From assembly GCF_000383575.1 (NCBI RefSeq), contig NZ_KB911579.1:623707-687706 (forward strand): a stretch of DNA of 64,000 nucleotides. Direction: 5' to 3'. This document shows positions 43,385 to 54,102 of the stretch, piece by piece (the first letter of the stretch is position 1; each line of letters begins with the position of its first letter). The notes below the pieces were generated by a model. That model saw only the letters and a program-made list of their open reading frames with translations. It did not search any database and was not told the origin of the DNA. A program made the translations under genes and the position numbers. The DNA comes from Salinispora oceanensis (GTDB lineage: Bacteria > Actinomycetota > Actinomycetes > Mycobacteriales > Micromonosporaceae).

Positions 43385-44218
43385 TCAGGTTGAGGTGGCG
43401 ACGAACTCCTCGGCCTCGACTTGCCGGTTCCACTCCGCCTTGCCGGCCCGCCAGCCCTCGTCGTCCACGCCGCGACGCCAGTAGCCGGAGATGGAGAGCC
43501 GCTCGCGCGGGACTTTCCGCTCCACCCGCAGCAGCCGGCGCAGCTCCCGGACGAAGGTCGCCTCACCGTGCACGAAGGCGTGCACCCCGGGTGGGAAGTC
43601 CAGCGCCCGGACCGCCGCGACCAGCGCCGCGCCAACCGGCCGGTCATCCCGGTGCAGCCAGGTCAGCCGTACCTGCCCCGGGCTGGGCAGCGGCTGCTCC
43701 TCGGCCGGTCCACTGATCTCGACGAGGACGGTGGCCGGCGCGCCGGCGGGCAGCCGTTCCAGGGCGACGGCGATGGCCGGTAGGGCGCTCTCGTCGCCGA
43801 CCAGCAGGTGCCAGTCGGCGTCGGGGCTCGGGGCGTACGCCCCACCCGGGCCGGTGAAGTGCACCGGGTCACCGGGGCGCAACGTCGCGACCCACGGTCC
43901 GACCAGCCCCTCATCGCCGTGATACACCACGTCCACGGTCAGCTCGCCGGCGTCGGCGTCGAAGGCCCGTACGGTGTACGCGCGCAGCCGCGGCCACTGC
44001 GCGGCCGGCAGATCCCGGCGGATCGCGGCCAGGTCGATCGGTTCCGGGTACACCGCCCCGGGCACCGGGAAGAGGATCTTGATGTAATGGTCGGTGAACT
44101 CGCCGACCGGCAGGCCGGCCAGCTCGTCTCCGCCGAGGACCAACCGAACGACGTGCGGGGTGGGCCGTCCGATCCGGACGACGCGGGTGGACGTGACCTT
44201 CTTCGGACGATCCGTCAT
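43385..44218 (-). CDS. Siderophore-interacting protein (ViuB-like ferric reductase)
   Basis: A 277-residue FAD-binding protein of the SIP family. RLRAYTVRAFD (RxYTxR) is the FAD motif, followed by GPWVATLRPGDPVHFTGPGGAY and the C-terminal HAFVHGEATFVRELRRLL and SGYWRRGVDDEGWRAGK. Family members reduce ferric siderophores to release iron. ATG 44218 has no ribosome site: a 14-base palindrome of the iron-box type lies at 44223-44236, so the transcript is probably leaderless and IdeR/DtxR-controlled. Confidence 0.92.
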   Translation of the reverse strand: MTDRPKKVTSTRVVRIGRPTPHVVRLVLGGDELAGLPVGEFTDHYIKILFPVPGAVYPEPIDLAAIRRDLPAAQWPRLRAYTVRAFDADAGELTVDVVYHGDEGLVGPWVATLRPGDPVHFTGPGGAYAPSPDADWHLLVGDESALPAIAVALERLPAGAPATVLVEISGPAEEQPLPSPGQVRLTWLHRDDRPVGAALVAAVRALDFPPGVHAFVHGEATFVRELRRLLRVERKVPRERLSISGYWRRGVDDEGWRAGKAEWNRQVEAEEFVATST

Positions 44219-44222
44219 GCGG

Positions 44223-44236
44223 TTAGGTTAACCTAA
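44223..44236 (-). promoter_or_regulatory. IdeR/DtxR-type iron box
   Basis: TTAGGTTAACCTAA is a perfect palindrome 4 bases ahead of the siderophore-interacting gene. The half-site TTAGGTTA is the conserved arm of IdeR/DmdR boxes; the whole site is shorter than the standard 19-bp form because the centre is missing. Confidence 0.65.
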
Positions 44237-44237
44237 G

Positions 44238-45494
44238 TCAGCTGACCCCGACGGCACCGGTCGGGCCACCGAAGAGCCGGGCATGCCACTGCACCGCCGT
44301 CGGATCCGTCAACGACGCCACCTGATCAACCACCACCCGCAGCCGGGCCGCGTCGTCTCCGGCGGCCCGCCACAACGGGGCGAACACCGCGTCCAATGCG
44401 TCAGGAGCCCGATCGGCCAGGCCCGTTACCAGGCCGGCGAGAAGCTGCCGCTGCCGCTCGTGCCGGGCAGTGGAGCCAGGGCGACGCAGCACGTACCGCA
44501 GGGCGATCCCCTTGAGTAGCGCGCAGCGGGCCCGGACCTCGCGCGGCACAACCAGGTCGGCGGCGTACCGCCGGTGCGGGCCGGGCCCGAACCGGCACCG
44601 GGTGGCGGCCACGGCGGCGGCGACGAAGCGACCGGTCAGCACGCTGGTGGTCGCCTTCAGCGCAGCCTGCGCCCGGTGACTCCCGTCGTAGCCGGCCAGC
44701 GCCGTGAGCAGCGGATCAGCCATCAGGTCAACCAGCGCCTCAGCGAGGTCGGACGGGGACTCGCTGGAGTAGGTCGCCGCGACATCGGCACCCAGCGCCG
44801 TCCGCTCGTCGGCGTCGACCAGCAGCGGACCCAGCGTCACATACCCACCGTGGATACCGTCCTCGACGTCGTGCACCGAGTACGCGACGTCGTCGGCCCA
44901 GTCCATCACCTGCGCCTCCAGACACCGCCGTCCGTCCGGCACGTTGACGCGCAGCCACTCGAAGACCGGGCGATCGTCGGCGTACACGCCGAACTTGCGC
45001 TCTCCCGGCCGGCGCGGCCACGGATACTTGCTGACCGCGTCGAGGGTGGCCCGGGTGAGATTCAGCCCGGCGGAGGCGCCGGCCGGGCTGATCACCTTCG
45101 CCTCCAGGCGGGTGAGCACGCGCAGCGTCTGCGCGTTGCCCTCGAAGCCACCGCAGGTTGCGGCGAGGGCGTCCAGCGCCTCCTCCCCGCTGTGCCCGAA
45201 CGGCGGGTGCCCGAGGTCGTGGGCGAGCCCGGCGGTGTCCACCACGTCGGGGTCGCAGCCGAGCCGGCTGCCCATCTCGCGGGCAACCTGGGCGACCTCC
45301 AACGAGTGCGTCAACCGGGTGCGGAGGAAGTCGTCGGTGCCGGCCGTGTGGACCTGGGTCTTGGCGGCGAGCCGCCGGAAGGCCGCCGAGTGCAGCACCC
45401 GGGCGCGGTCTCGCTCGAACGCCGACCGGCCCTGCCCGGTGTCCTTCGCGGGTTCGTCCACCCACCGCCGCTGGTCCGGGCCGACCGGATTCAT
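44238..45494 (-). CDS. dgt: Deoxyguanosinetriphosphate triphosphohydrolase-like protein
   Basis: This 418-residue HD-domain enzyme hydrolyses dNTPs to deoxynucleoside and tripolyphosphate. The metal site is seen in RTRLTHSLEVAQVAREMG and LAHDLGHPPFGHSGEEAL (about residues 60-110), with QVMDWADDVAYSVHDVEDG further on. ATG 45494 starts MNPVGPDQRRW. It is the usual neighbour of ppdK and dnaG in actinobacteria, and the ppdK gene ends 69 bases upstream on the same strand. Confidence 0.93.
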   Translation of the reverse strand: MNPVGPDQRRWVDEPAKDTGQGRSAFERDRARVLHSAAFRRLAAKTQVHTAGTDDFLRTRLTHSLEVAQVAREMGSRLGCDPDVVDTAGLAHDLGHPPFGHSGEEALDALAATCGGFEGNAQTLRVLTRLEAKVISPAGASAGLNLTRATLDAVSKYPWPRRPGERKFGVYADDRPVFEWLRVNVPDGRRCLEAQVMDWADDVAYSVHDVEDGIHGGYVTLGPLLVDADERTALGADVAATYSSESPSDLAEALVDLMADPLLTALAGYDGSHRAQAALKATTSVLTGRFVAAAVAATRCRFGPGPHRRYAADLVVPREVRARCALLKGIALRYVLRRPGSTARHERQRQLLAGLVTGLADRAPDALDAVFAPLWRAAGDDAARLRVVVDQVASLTDPTAVQWHARLFGGPTGAVGVS

Positions 45495-45563
45495 GCCGTC
45501 AGGCTACGCCCGCCGGCCGGTGACCGGCGGGTCGTAGCCGGCCACCCCACACCGCCCACCACG

Positions 45564-48299
45564 TCAGCGGCTGTCCGACCCGGTGGTCTCCACGGCGGCC
45601 CGCCCCGCCTCCAACCGGGCGACCGGCACCCGGAACGGCGAGCACGAGACGTAGTCCAGCCCCACCTCGTGGAAGAAGTGCACCGAGTCCGGGTCACCGC
45701 CGTGCTCGCCGCAGACGCCGAGCTTCAGCTCCGACCGGGCGGCCCGCCCCTCCTCGGCGGCGATCCGCACCAGCCGGCCCACCCCGTCCCGGTCGATCGA
45801 CTCGAACGGCGAGATGCCGAAGATGCCCAGCTCGAGATAGCGCCAGAAGAAGGCTCCCTCCACGTCGTCACGGGAGAAGCCCCACGCCATCTGGGTCAGG
45901 TCGTTGGTGCCGAACGAGAAGAACTGCGCCGCCTCGGCGATCTCGCCGGCGGTCAACGCCGCCCGCGGCACCTCGATCATTGTGCCGATCAACACCTCGA
46001 CACCGCTGCCGCCGACCACCTCGGCGATGATCTTCTCGGCTTCGGTGCGTACCGTCTCCAGCTCCTGCACCGCACCGACCAGCGGGACCATGATCTCCGG
46101 GAAGGCGGACCCGCCGGACTTGGTGACCGCGACGGCGGCCTCCGTAATCGCGCGGACCTGCATGGCGAAGAGGCCGGGAATGACCAGGCCGAGCCGGACC
46201 CCACGCAGGCCGAGCATCGGGTTCTCCTCATGCATCCGCCGGACGGCGGCCAGCAACGCCTCCTCCCGGGCCGCGGCCTCGCCCCGCTCCTGGGCCACCG
46301 CCACGTTGACCGCCAACTGCTCCAGCGGGGGCAGGAATTCGTGCAGCGGCGGGTCGATCAACCGCACCGTGACCGGCAGCCCGTCCATCTCGCGGAAGAT
46401 CTCGACGAAGTCCGCCCGTTGCAACGGCAGCAACGCGGCCAGCGCCTGCTCCCGGTCGGCGTCGGTAGAGGCGAGGATGAGCCGCTCGACCAGTTCGCGC
46501 CGGTCGCCGAGGAACATGTGCTCGGTGCGGCACAGGCCGATCCCCTGCGCGCCGAAGCGCCGGGCCCGCGCCGCGTCCGCCTTGGTGTCCGCGTTCGTCC
46601 GCACGGCCAACCGCCGCCGGTCGTCGGCGTGGGTCATGATCCGGTGTACGGCCCGCACCAGTACGTCGTCGGCCTGCTCCGGGTCGAGGGTGCCCTCGAA
46701 GTACCGCACCACCTCGGACGGCATCACCGGTACCTCACCCAGGTAGACCTTTCCGGTGGTGCCGTCGATCGACACCACGTCGCCCTCGTTGACGGTCTCT
46801 CCGGCCACGGTGAACCGCTTCGCCGGGATGTCCACGCCGATTTGGTCGGCACCGGAGACACAGGTCTTGCCCATGCCGCGGGCCACCACCGCGGCGTGGC
46901 TGGTCTTACCGCCCCGCGAGGTGAGGATGCCCTGCGCGGCGATCATGCCGTTGAGGTCGTCCGGGTTGGTCTCCCGGCGGACCAGGATCACCGCCTCGCC
47001 CTGGCCGGCCAGCTCCACCGCGCGGGCAGAGGTGAAGACCACCTTGCCGACGGCCGCGCCCGGTGAGGCGCCGATACCGGTGGCGACCGGCTGGAACTCG
47101 TGGTCCAGGTTGAAGCGCGGGAACATCAGCTGGGCGAGCTGGGCCCCGTTGACCCGGTGCAGCGCCTCGTCCAGGTCGATGAGGCCCTCGTCCACGAGTT
47201 GCCCGGCGATGTTGAACGCGGCGGCGGCGGTGCGCTTACCGACCCGGGTCTGGAGCATCCACAGCTTGCCCCGCTCGATGGTGAACTCGATGTCGCAGAG
47301 ATCCTTGTAGTGCCGCTCGAGCCGGGCCATGTAGTCGAGCAGTTCGTCGTAGGATTTCTTGTCGATCCGCTCGAGCTCCTGCAGTGGCACGGTGTTGCGG
47401 ATCCCGGAGACGACATCCTCGCCCTGCGCGTTGGCCAGGTAGTCGCCGTAGATGCCCTGGGCCCCGCTAGCCGGGTCACGGGTGAAGGCGACGCCGGTCC
47501 CCGAGTCCGTACCGAGGTTGCCGAAGACCATGGCGACCACGTTCACCGCGGTGCCCGCCTCGGCGGGAAGTCGCTCCTGGCGGCGATAGATCACCGCCCG
47601 CTCGGCGTTCCACGACTCGAAGACCGCCCGGATCGCGAGGTCCAACTGCTCCCGCGGCTCCTGCGGGAAGTCCCGGCCGGTGTGCCGGCGGAAGATTTCC
47701 TTGTAGGTGCCAACCAATGCGCGGAGATCGTCGGCGGTCAGGTCCAGGTCCAGGTCGCTGTCCTTGGCCCGCTTGGCGTCGTCAAGGGCGTGCTCGAAGT
47801 CCTCCCCCGGCACATCGCAGACGGTCTTGCCGAACATCTGGATCAGGCGACGGTAGGAGTCCCAGGCGAACCGGTCGCTGTCGCTGGTGGAGTCGGGGCC
47901 CGCCGAGCCGCCGGCCTGTCGGGCCAGCCCTACGACGCTCCGGTCGTTGAGGCCGACGTTGAGGACGGTCTCCATCATGCCCGGCATCGAGAACTTGGCG
48001 CCGGAGCGCACCGAGACCAGCAACGGGTCCTCCGGGTCACCGAGGGTTCGCCCCATCGCCTGTTCCAGGGCGTCGAGGTGGGAGCCGACCTGGCCGGCGA
48101 GGCCGGCCGGCTCGCTACCGGTGGCGAGGTACGCCTGACACGCCGAGGTGGTGATCGTGAATCCGGGCGGCACCGGCAGTCCGAGGTTGGTCATCTCAGC
48201 CAGGTTGGCGCCCTTGCCGCCGAGGAGCTCCTTCTGGTCCTTGTTCCCCTCGGCGAAGTCATAGACGTACTTGTGATCGACTGTCTCCTGCGCTGCCAC
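45564..48299 (-). CDS. ppdK: Pyruvate, phosphate dikinase
   Basis: The 911-residue enzyme interconverts pyruvate, ATP and phosphate with phosphoenolpyruvate, AMP and pyrophosphate. The nucleotide-binding N-terminal domain begins EGNKDQKELLGGKGANLAEM, the phosphohistidine domain has RGGKTSHAAVVARGMGKTCVSG, and the C-terminal PEP-binding barrel shows LCRTEHMF, LGLRGVRLG and FSFGTNDLTQMAWGFSRDD. Length is complete. GTG 48299 follows GGGAGG. A proline-free extension is not present, so no plant-type transit signal is involved. Confidence 0.97.
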   Translation of the reverse strand: MAAQETVDHKYVYDFAEGNKDQKELLGGKGANLAEMTNLGLPVPPGFTITTSACQAYLATGSEPAGLAGQVGSHLDALEQAMGRTLGDPEDPLLVSVRSGAKFSMPGMMETVLNVGLNDRSVVGLARQAGGSAGPDSTSDSDRFAWDSYRRLIQMFGKTVCDVPGEDFEHALDDAKRAKDSDLDLDLTADDLRALVGTYKEIFRRHTGRDFPQEPREQLDLAIRAVFESWNAERAVIYRRQERLPAEAGTAVNVVAMVFGNLGTDSGTGVAFTRDPASGAQGIYGDYLANAQGEDVVSGIRNTVPLQELERIDKKSYDELLDYMARLERHYKDLCDIEFTIERGKLWMLQTRVGKRTAAAAFNIAGQLVDEGLIDLDEALHRVNGAQLAQLMFPRFNLDHEFQPVATGIGASPGAAVGKVVFTSARAVELAGQGEAVILVRRETNPDDLNGMIAAQGILTSRGGKTSHAAVVARGMGKTCVSGADQIGVDIPAKRFTVAGETVNEGDVVSIDGTTGKVYLGEVPVMPSEVVRYFEGTLDPEQADDVLVRAVHRIMTHADDRRRLAVRTNADTKADAARARRFGAQGIGLCRTEHMFLGDRRELVERLILASTDADREQALAALLPLQRADFVEIFREMDGLPVTVRLIDPPLHEFLPPLEQLAVNVAVAQERGEAAAREEALLAAVRRMHEENPMLGLRGVRLGLVIPGLFAMQVRAITEAAVAVTKSGGSAFPEIMVPLVGAVQELETVRTEAEKIIAEVVGGSGVEVLIGTMIEVPRAALTAGEIAEAAQFFSFGTNDLTQMAWGFSRDDVEGAFFWRYLELGIFGISPFESIDRDGVGRLVRIAAEEGRAARSELKLGVCGEHGGDPDSVHFFHEVGLDYVSCSPFRVPVARLEAGRAAVETTGSDSR

Positions 48300-48605
48300 C
48301 AGAGCCTCCCACGCACGTCGAATGTGTCACTTGACGAAGGTTCAGCTGCCACCGGGCCGACCCGGTCGCCGCCGGTCCGTGGCCACGCTGCCGACCGTGG
48401 GGCGAAGGTTAGGCGAACATCGGACCCCCAGGGACCGTTCGGTGACAATCGGCACAGCCGTCCCCACTTTCCGTGTTCGTACCCGAGTTTGGAAGCGCTT
48501 CCACGCGCACGATCACGCATCCGCCGCACCGCCGTACCCTTGATGCAACGCTCTCGGTGAAGCCTTGCCACAACCGCCGCGAATACACCCCCGAAAGGCA
48601 GCTCC
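48300..48605. other. Divergent promoter region between ppdK and the GH20 gene
   Basis: About 306 bases with no convincing gene. It should contain both promoters. The notable element is the 14-base palindrome at 48490-48503 on the GH20 side. Confidence 0.6.
48490..48503. promoter_or_regulatory. LacI/GalR-family operator upstream of the GH20 gene
   Basis: TGGAAGCGCTTCCA is a perfect 14-bp palindrome with the central CG pair flanked by the AAGCGCTT core typical of LacI/GalR sugar repressors. It lies 102 bases before the hexosaminidase start. No LacI gene is in the window, so the regulator would act from elsewhere. Confidence 0.7.
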
Positions 48606-50354
48606 GTGCACCCCACCCCCGCCACCTCGCCGCAGCAGCCGGAACACCGGCCCGCCCCCGCGACCTCGGGCGCGACGGGCACCGTGCCGGCCACCGACGG
48701 CGACGCGAACACCCCGACGACATCCATCCCAGCCCCGGTCCAGCCGGCAGCGGGCGAGCTGGCCCGACTGGCGGCCCACGAAGCCGGCACCCGACTCGCC
48801 CCCGCCCCGGTCCGGCTGGACGACGTGGTGCCCGCACCCGAACAGGTGCGCCCGGAGCCCCGCGCCGACTTCACGCTGACAGCCGACACGGCGGTGCGGG
48901 TCAGCCCCGACCCCGCCGCGCGGGCCGTCGCCGAGCGCCTCGCCGACCTGCTCCGGCCGGCCACCGGATATCGGTTCGAGATCGCCGAGGCCCCGCACCC
49001 CGAGCTGGCCGACGGCATCGCGCTCGTCCTCGCCGAGCAGCCCGACCTCGGCCCCGAGGGCTACCGACTCGACGTGACACCCGCCGGCGTCCGGATCAGC
49101 GCCGCCACCGCGACCGGGCTCCACCACGGCACCCAAACCCTGCGCCAGCTTCTCCCGGCCGCGATCGAGAGCAGCACGCCGGTCCGCGCCACCTGGACGC
49201 TGCCCGGTGGCTCGATCCTCGACCGGCCGCGCTTCCCGTACCGGGGCGCCATGCTCGACGTGGCCCGGCACTTCTTCGGGGTGGACGACGTGCTGCGGGT
49301 GATCGACCACCTCGTCCGCTACAAGCTCAACCACCTACACCTGCACCTCACCGATGACCAGGGGTGGCGGATCGGGATCGAGTCCCGACCGCGACTGACC
49401 ACGATCGGCGGAAACACGGCGGTCGGTGGCGCCCCCGGCGGGTGGTACACCCCGGCCGACTATCAACGGATCGTGACGTACGCGGCCGAGCGGCACCTCA
49501 CCGTCGTCCCGGAGATCGACCTGCCGGGGCACACCAACGCCGCGCTGACCGCCTACCCGGAGCTGGCCCCGGACGGGACCACACCGGCGCCCTACACCGG
49601 CACCGAGGTCGGCTTCAGCTACCTGGACCCCGCCAACGCGCAGACGTACGAGTTCGTCGCCGACGTGCTGGGGGAAGTCGCCGCGCGCACCCCCGGACCA
49701 TTCCTGCACATCGGCGGGGATGAGGCCTTCAAGGTGAAGGGAGCGGCGTACACCGGATTCGTCGAACGGGCGCAGCGCATCGTGGCCAAGCTCGGCAAGA
49801 CGGTGGTGGGCTGGCACCAGTTGGCTCCGGCCGCCCACATCGAGGGACGGGTACTCCAGTGGTGGGGCACCGACGGCGTCGACCCGACCACCGCCGACGC
49901 GGTCCGCCGCGGCGCTCGACTGATCCTCTCCCCCGGCAACCATGCGTATCTGGACATGAAGTACACCTCCGACACCCCGATCGGACATGACTGGGCGGGC
50001 CTGATCGACGTACGGCGGGCGTACGACTGGGATCCGGCGACGCAGGTGACGGAGGTGCCGGCGGAATCGGTGTTGGGGGTGGAGGCCCCGCTCTGGACCG
50101 AGTCGGTCACCTCGCTGGCGGAGATCGAGTTCATGCTCCTGCCCCGGTTGCCCGCCATCGCGGAGCTGGGCTGGTCACCGCGGGCCACTCACGACTGGGC
50201 GGCGTTTCGTACCCGGTTGGCCGGGCAGGGCCCCCGCTGGACGGCGGCCGGTATCGCCTTCCACCGCTCCGCTGAGGTCCCCTGGCCCGCGACGCCCGCT
50301 GACCGGCCGACGGCTCAGGTCGCGGGCTCCGTACCACGCCCCAGGACGACATAG
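48606..50354 (+). CDS. Beta-N-acetylhexosaminidase (GH20)
   Basis: The 582-residue protein has a proline-rich start (about 1-85), the GH20 N-terminal domain (about 86-205), and the catalytic barrel from FPYRGAMLDVARHFF with HLHLTDDQGWRI, VPEIDLPGHTNAAL and the catalytic Asp-Glu pair in LHIGGDEAF. It removes terminal GlcNAc or GalNAc from chitobiose-like or cell-wall substrates. No obvious signal peptide is present, so it may act in the cytoplasm on imported disaccharides. GTG 48606 is the only near start, with a weak GAAAGG upstream. A LacI-type operator precedes it. Confidence 0.93.
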   Translation: MHPTPATSPQQPEHRPAPATSGATGTVPATDGDANTPTTSIPAPVQPAAGELARLAAHEAGTRLAPAPVRLDDVVPAPEQVRPEPRADFTLTADTAVRVSPDPAARAVAERLADLLRPATGYRFEIAEAPHPELADGIALVLAEQPDLGPEGYRLDVTPAGVRISAATATGLHHGTQTLRQLLPAAIESSTPVRATWTLPGGSILDRPRFPYRGAMLDVARHFFGVDDVLRVIDHLVRYKLNHLHLHLTDDQGWRIGIESRPRLTTIGGNTAVGGAPGGWYTPADYQRIVTYAAERHLTVVPEIDLPGHTNAALTAYPELAPDGTTPAPYTGTEVGFSYLDPANAQTYEFVADVLGEVAARTPGPFLHIGGDEAFKVKGAAYTGFVERAQRIVAKLGKTVVGWHQLAPAAHIEGRVLQWWGTDGVDPTTADAVRRGARLILSPGNHAYLDMKYTSDTPIGHDWAGLIDVRRAYDWDPATQVTEVPAESVLGVEAPLWTESVTSLAEIEFMLLPRLPAIAELGWSPRATHDWAAFRTRLAGQGPRWTAAGIAFHRSAEVPWPATPADRPTAQVAGSVPRPRTT

Positions 50355-50762
50355 CGGAGCGGGCGGGTCCGGGGGTCGCGGTGTCACCGACTCGCCGGTC
50401 TGGGTCGATGGTCCGGTTCCGCCGCAGGCCGGAGCGGGGAGATGCCAGACCGATCGACCGCTCTGGGTGATTTGTCGGGTGGTGTGGGTCACAGTCGGCG
50501 GGGAATCGGCGCCGGGGGCCGGTGGTTATACCTGGCGTAACCATGCGGGGTAGCCGTGAGCGCCCCGCCGGACCGCCGGCAACCGGTGGTCGCCCGCCCC
50601 GGAATGCCGTGGGGCCGGCGTTGGTTACATCCCCCGGGCCGCCCGAGTAGCACCCCCGGCCGGGCGAACCCCCTCTTTCGATTTCTTCTCGAACCACCTC
50701 GTGCGACCCGCTGGCGCGCCCCCTGCGCCCGCGGCACCCCCGAGCGGAAGGCTTCGATCATC
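50355..50762. other. Intergenic region upstream of the C39-like gene
   Basis: About 408 bases with no supported gene. A dyad TGGTTA (50523-50528) / TAACCA (50538-50543) brackets a TATACC-like -10 sequence. The segment just before the start codon carries GGAAGG as ribosome site. No known riboswitch class was recognised. Confidence 0.5.
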
Positions 50763-51407
50763 ATGCGTACCGACATCCTTCGTAAGACCGCCCTGACCGC
50801 TGCTGGCCTGATCGCCACCGGTGGCGCCATCGCCGCCCCCGCGACCGCCGCCTTCGCCGCCCCCACCGCGGCCCCCACCGCGCAGAGCGAGCGCGACGGC
50901 ACCCGCGTACTCTCGGTCGACTACGAGGCCCAGCCGAACTTCTACTACTGCGGCCCCGCCGCCGCCCGTAACGCCCTGTCCGTGCAGGACAAGGACATCG
51001 ACGTCTACTCGATGGCCGAGCGGATGGGCACCACCGAGTCCGGCACCGACTCCATCAACGACATCACCCCGGTGCTGAACACCGAGACCGGCCGCGACGT
51101 GTACCGCAGCGTCGAGATCTCCACCCCCGAGGCCGACGACAAGCAGACCGACACCCTGCGCGAGGACATCATCCGCACCGTCGATGACGGCCGCGCCGTC
51201 GTAGCCAACATCGCCGGCACCGCCACCGACACCAACGGCGAGAGCCACTCCTTCGCCGGCGGCCACTACATCGCCGTCAACGGCTACCGCGACGCCGGCG
51301 ACCAGGTGAAGATCGCCGACTCGGCGAACCCGAACACCGCCGAGTACTGGATCACCACCGAAGACCTCGCCGACTGGATCGCCACCCGCGGCTACTCCAC
51401 CAGCTGA
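50763..51407 (+). CDS. Secreted C39-family peptidase-like protein
   Basis: The 214-residue product has a clear signal peptide (residues 1-33, MRTDILRKTALTAAGLIATG...AAFAAP) and a mature domain with a papain-like triad: C63 in NFYYCGPAAARNAL, H168 in SFAGGHYIAVNGYR and D186 in VKIADSANP. The family is C39-like, often a small stand-alone secreted peptidase in actinobacteria; these can act on bacteriocin leaders or cell-wall peptides, but the substrate is unknown. ATG 50763 has GGAAGG upstream. An 18-bp terminator follows. Confidence 0.8.
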   Translation: MRTDILRKTALTAAGLIATGGAIAAPATAAFAAPTAAPTAQSERDGTRVLSVDYEAQPNFYYCGPAAARNALSVQDKDIDVYSMAERMGTTESGTDSINDITPVLNTETGRDVYRSVEISTPEADDKQTDTLREDIIRTVDDGRAVVANIAGTATDTNGESHSFAGGHYIAVNGYRDAGDQVKIADSANPNTAEYWITTEDLADWIATRGYSTS

Positions 51408-51420
51408 CCACCAACCACAC

Positions 51421-51460
51421 CGACCAGGGCCGGCCCCCACCCGGGGGCCGGCCCTGGTCG
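51421..51460. terminator. Bidirectional terminator with 18-bp stem
   Basis: Perfect arms 51421-51438 and 51443-51460 with a 4-base loop, followed by TCGTCTTTCG, lie between the convergent C39-like and dusB genes. Confidence 0.9.
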
Positions 51461-51479
51461 TCGTCTTTCGAGGCCCGGT

Positions 51480-52655
51480 TCAGCCGCCCGAGTCAGCCAA
51501 CTCCGCGCCCTGCGGCACCGTGTCGTCGTCCCGGCTGTCCAGCCACCCGTTCGGCAGGAAGACCTTGCCCGGGGAGTTGGTCCGGCCACGGGGCTGGCCC
51601 AGCGTCTCCACCGGGAACGGCGCCGCCGGGTCCAGCTTGCCGAGCAGATCGTCGAGCTGCGCCAAGCTGTCAATCATCGCGAGCGACCGACGTAGCTCGC
51701 TGCCGACCGGAAAGCCCTTCAGGTACCAGGCGACGTGCTTCCGGAAGTCGGTGCAGCCGTCCCGTTCACCGCGCGCCGCGTCCCGGGCGCCGACGGTGAA
51801 CTGCTCGACCAACAGCTCCGCGTGCCGGCGCATGGTCGTGGCCACCTCCCCCAACGTGGGCAACCGCCGGTGCGGCGAACCGGTGAAGGCCGCCTCCAGA
51901 TCGGCGAAGAGCCACGGCCGGCCCAGGCAGCCCCGCCCCACCACGACCCCGTCGACTCCGGTGTGCGCCACCATCCGCAGCGCGTCGTCCGCCTCCCAGA
52001 TGTCGCCGTTGCCCAGCACCGGTACGTCCAGCGCCGCCTTCAGCGTCGCGATGGCGTCCCAGTCGGCGGTCCCCGAATACCGTTGGGCAGCCGTACGCCC
52101 GTGCAGCGCCACCGCCGCGACCCCAGCATCCTGGGCGGCGAGGCCCGCCTCCACGTACGTCAGGTGATCGTCGTCGATGCCCTTGCGCATCTTCACCGTT
52201 ACCGGTACCCCGGCGGGTGACGCGGCATCCACCGCGGCCCGCACCAACCGGGCGAAGAGCCGACGCCGCCACGGCAGGGCGGCACCACCGCCCCTGCGGG
52301 TCACCTTCGGGACCGGGCAACCGAAGTTCAGGTCGATATGGTCGGCGAGGTCCCGCTCGACGACGATCCGCACCGCGGCGGCGGTGGTGTCGGGGTCGGT
52401 GCCGTAGAGCTGGAGGCTGCGTGGTGACTCCCCGGAGCCAAAGGCGATCATGCGCAGCGTCTTGGGGTTCCGCTCGACCAGCGCGACCGTCGTGATCATC
52501 TCGCAGACGTAGATGCCACCGCCCTGTTCCCGGCAGAGCTGGCGAAAGCCAACGTTGGTGATGCCCGCCATCGGTGCCAGGACCACCGGCGGCCACACCT
52601 GGTGCCGCCCGATGGTCAGCGGGCGGGGCGGGACGGCCTTCGTCGTGGTCACCAC
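51480..52655 (-). CDS. dusB: tRNA-dihydrouridine synthase
   Basis: The 391-residue flavoenzyme reduces uridines in tRNA D-loops. It has VVLAPMAGITNVGFRQL (FMN-binding start), LQLYGTDPDT, the catalytic cysteine C113 in NFGCPVPKVTRRGGG, HGRTAAQRYSGTADW and NGDIWEADDAL. It lies downstream of glyS on the same strand beyond a hairpin and faces the C39-like gene. DusB-class assignment is by general similarity; the exact tRNA position modified is not determined. GTG 52655 and the adjacent GTG at 52652 are alternatives. Confidence 0.93.
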   Translation of the reverse strand: MVTTTKAVPPRPLTIGRHQVWPPVVLAPMAGITNVGFRQLCREQGGGIYVCEMITTVALVERNPKTLRMIAFGSGESPRSLQLYGTDPDTTAAAVRIVVERDLADHIDLNFGCPVPKVTRRGGGAALPWRRRLFARLVRAAVDAASPAGVPVTVKMRKGIDDDHLTYVEAGLAAQDAGVAAVALHGRTAAQRYSGTADWDAIATLKAALDVPVLGNGDIWEADDALRMVAHTGVDGVVVGRGCLGRPWLFADLEAAFTGSPHRRLPTLGEVATTMRRHAELLVEQFTVGARDAARGERDGCTDFRKHVAWYLKGFPVGSELRRSLAMIDSLAQLDDLLGKLDPAAPFPVETLGQPRGRTNSPGKVFLPNGWLDSRDDDTVPQGAELADSGG

Positions 52656-52672
52656 TCCAGTGTAAGGAGGCT

Positions 52673-52714
52673 GTGGCCCTCCCTCCGCCGGCCCACCAGC
52701 GGAGGGAGGGCCAC
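52673..52714 (-). terminator. glyS terminator hairpin
   Basis: Perfect 16-bp arms 52673-52688 and 52699-52714 with a 10-base loop lie immediately after the glyS stop codon and before dusB, which would therefore need its own promoter. Confidence 0.85.
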
Positions 52715-52722
52715 CCTACAGC

Positions 52723-54102
<1,380 letters not shown>

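Noticed and set aside
44574..47066. 830-residue open frame on the plus strand across dgt and ppdK
   Set aside because: It is antisense to two well-recognised genes, and its sequence (Arg/Gly/Gln-rich without motifs) is typical of a high-GC shadow.
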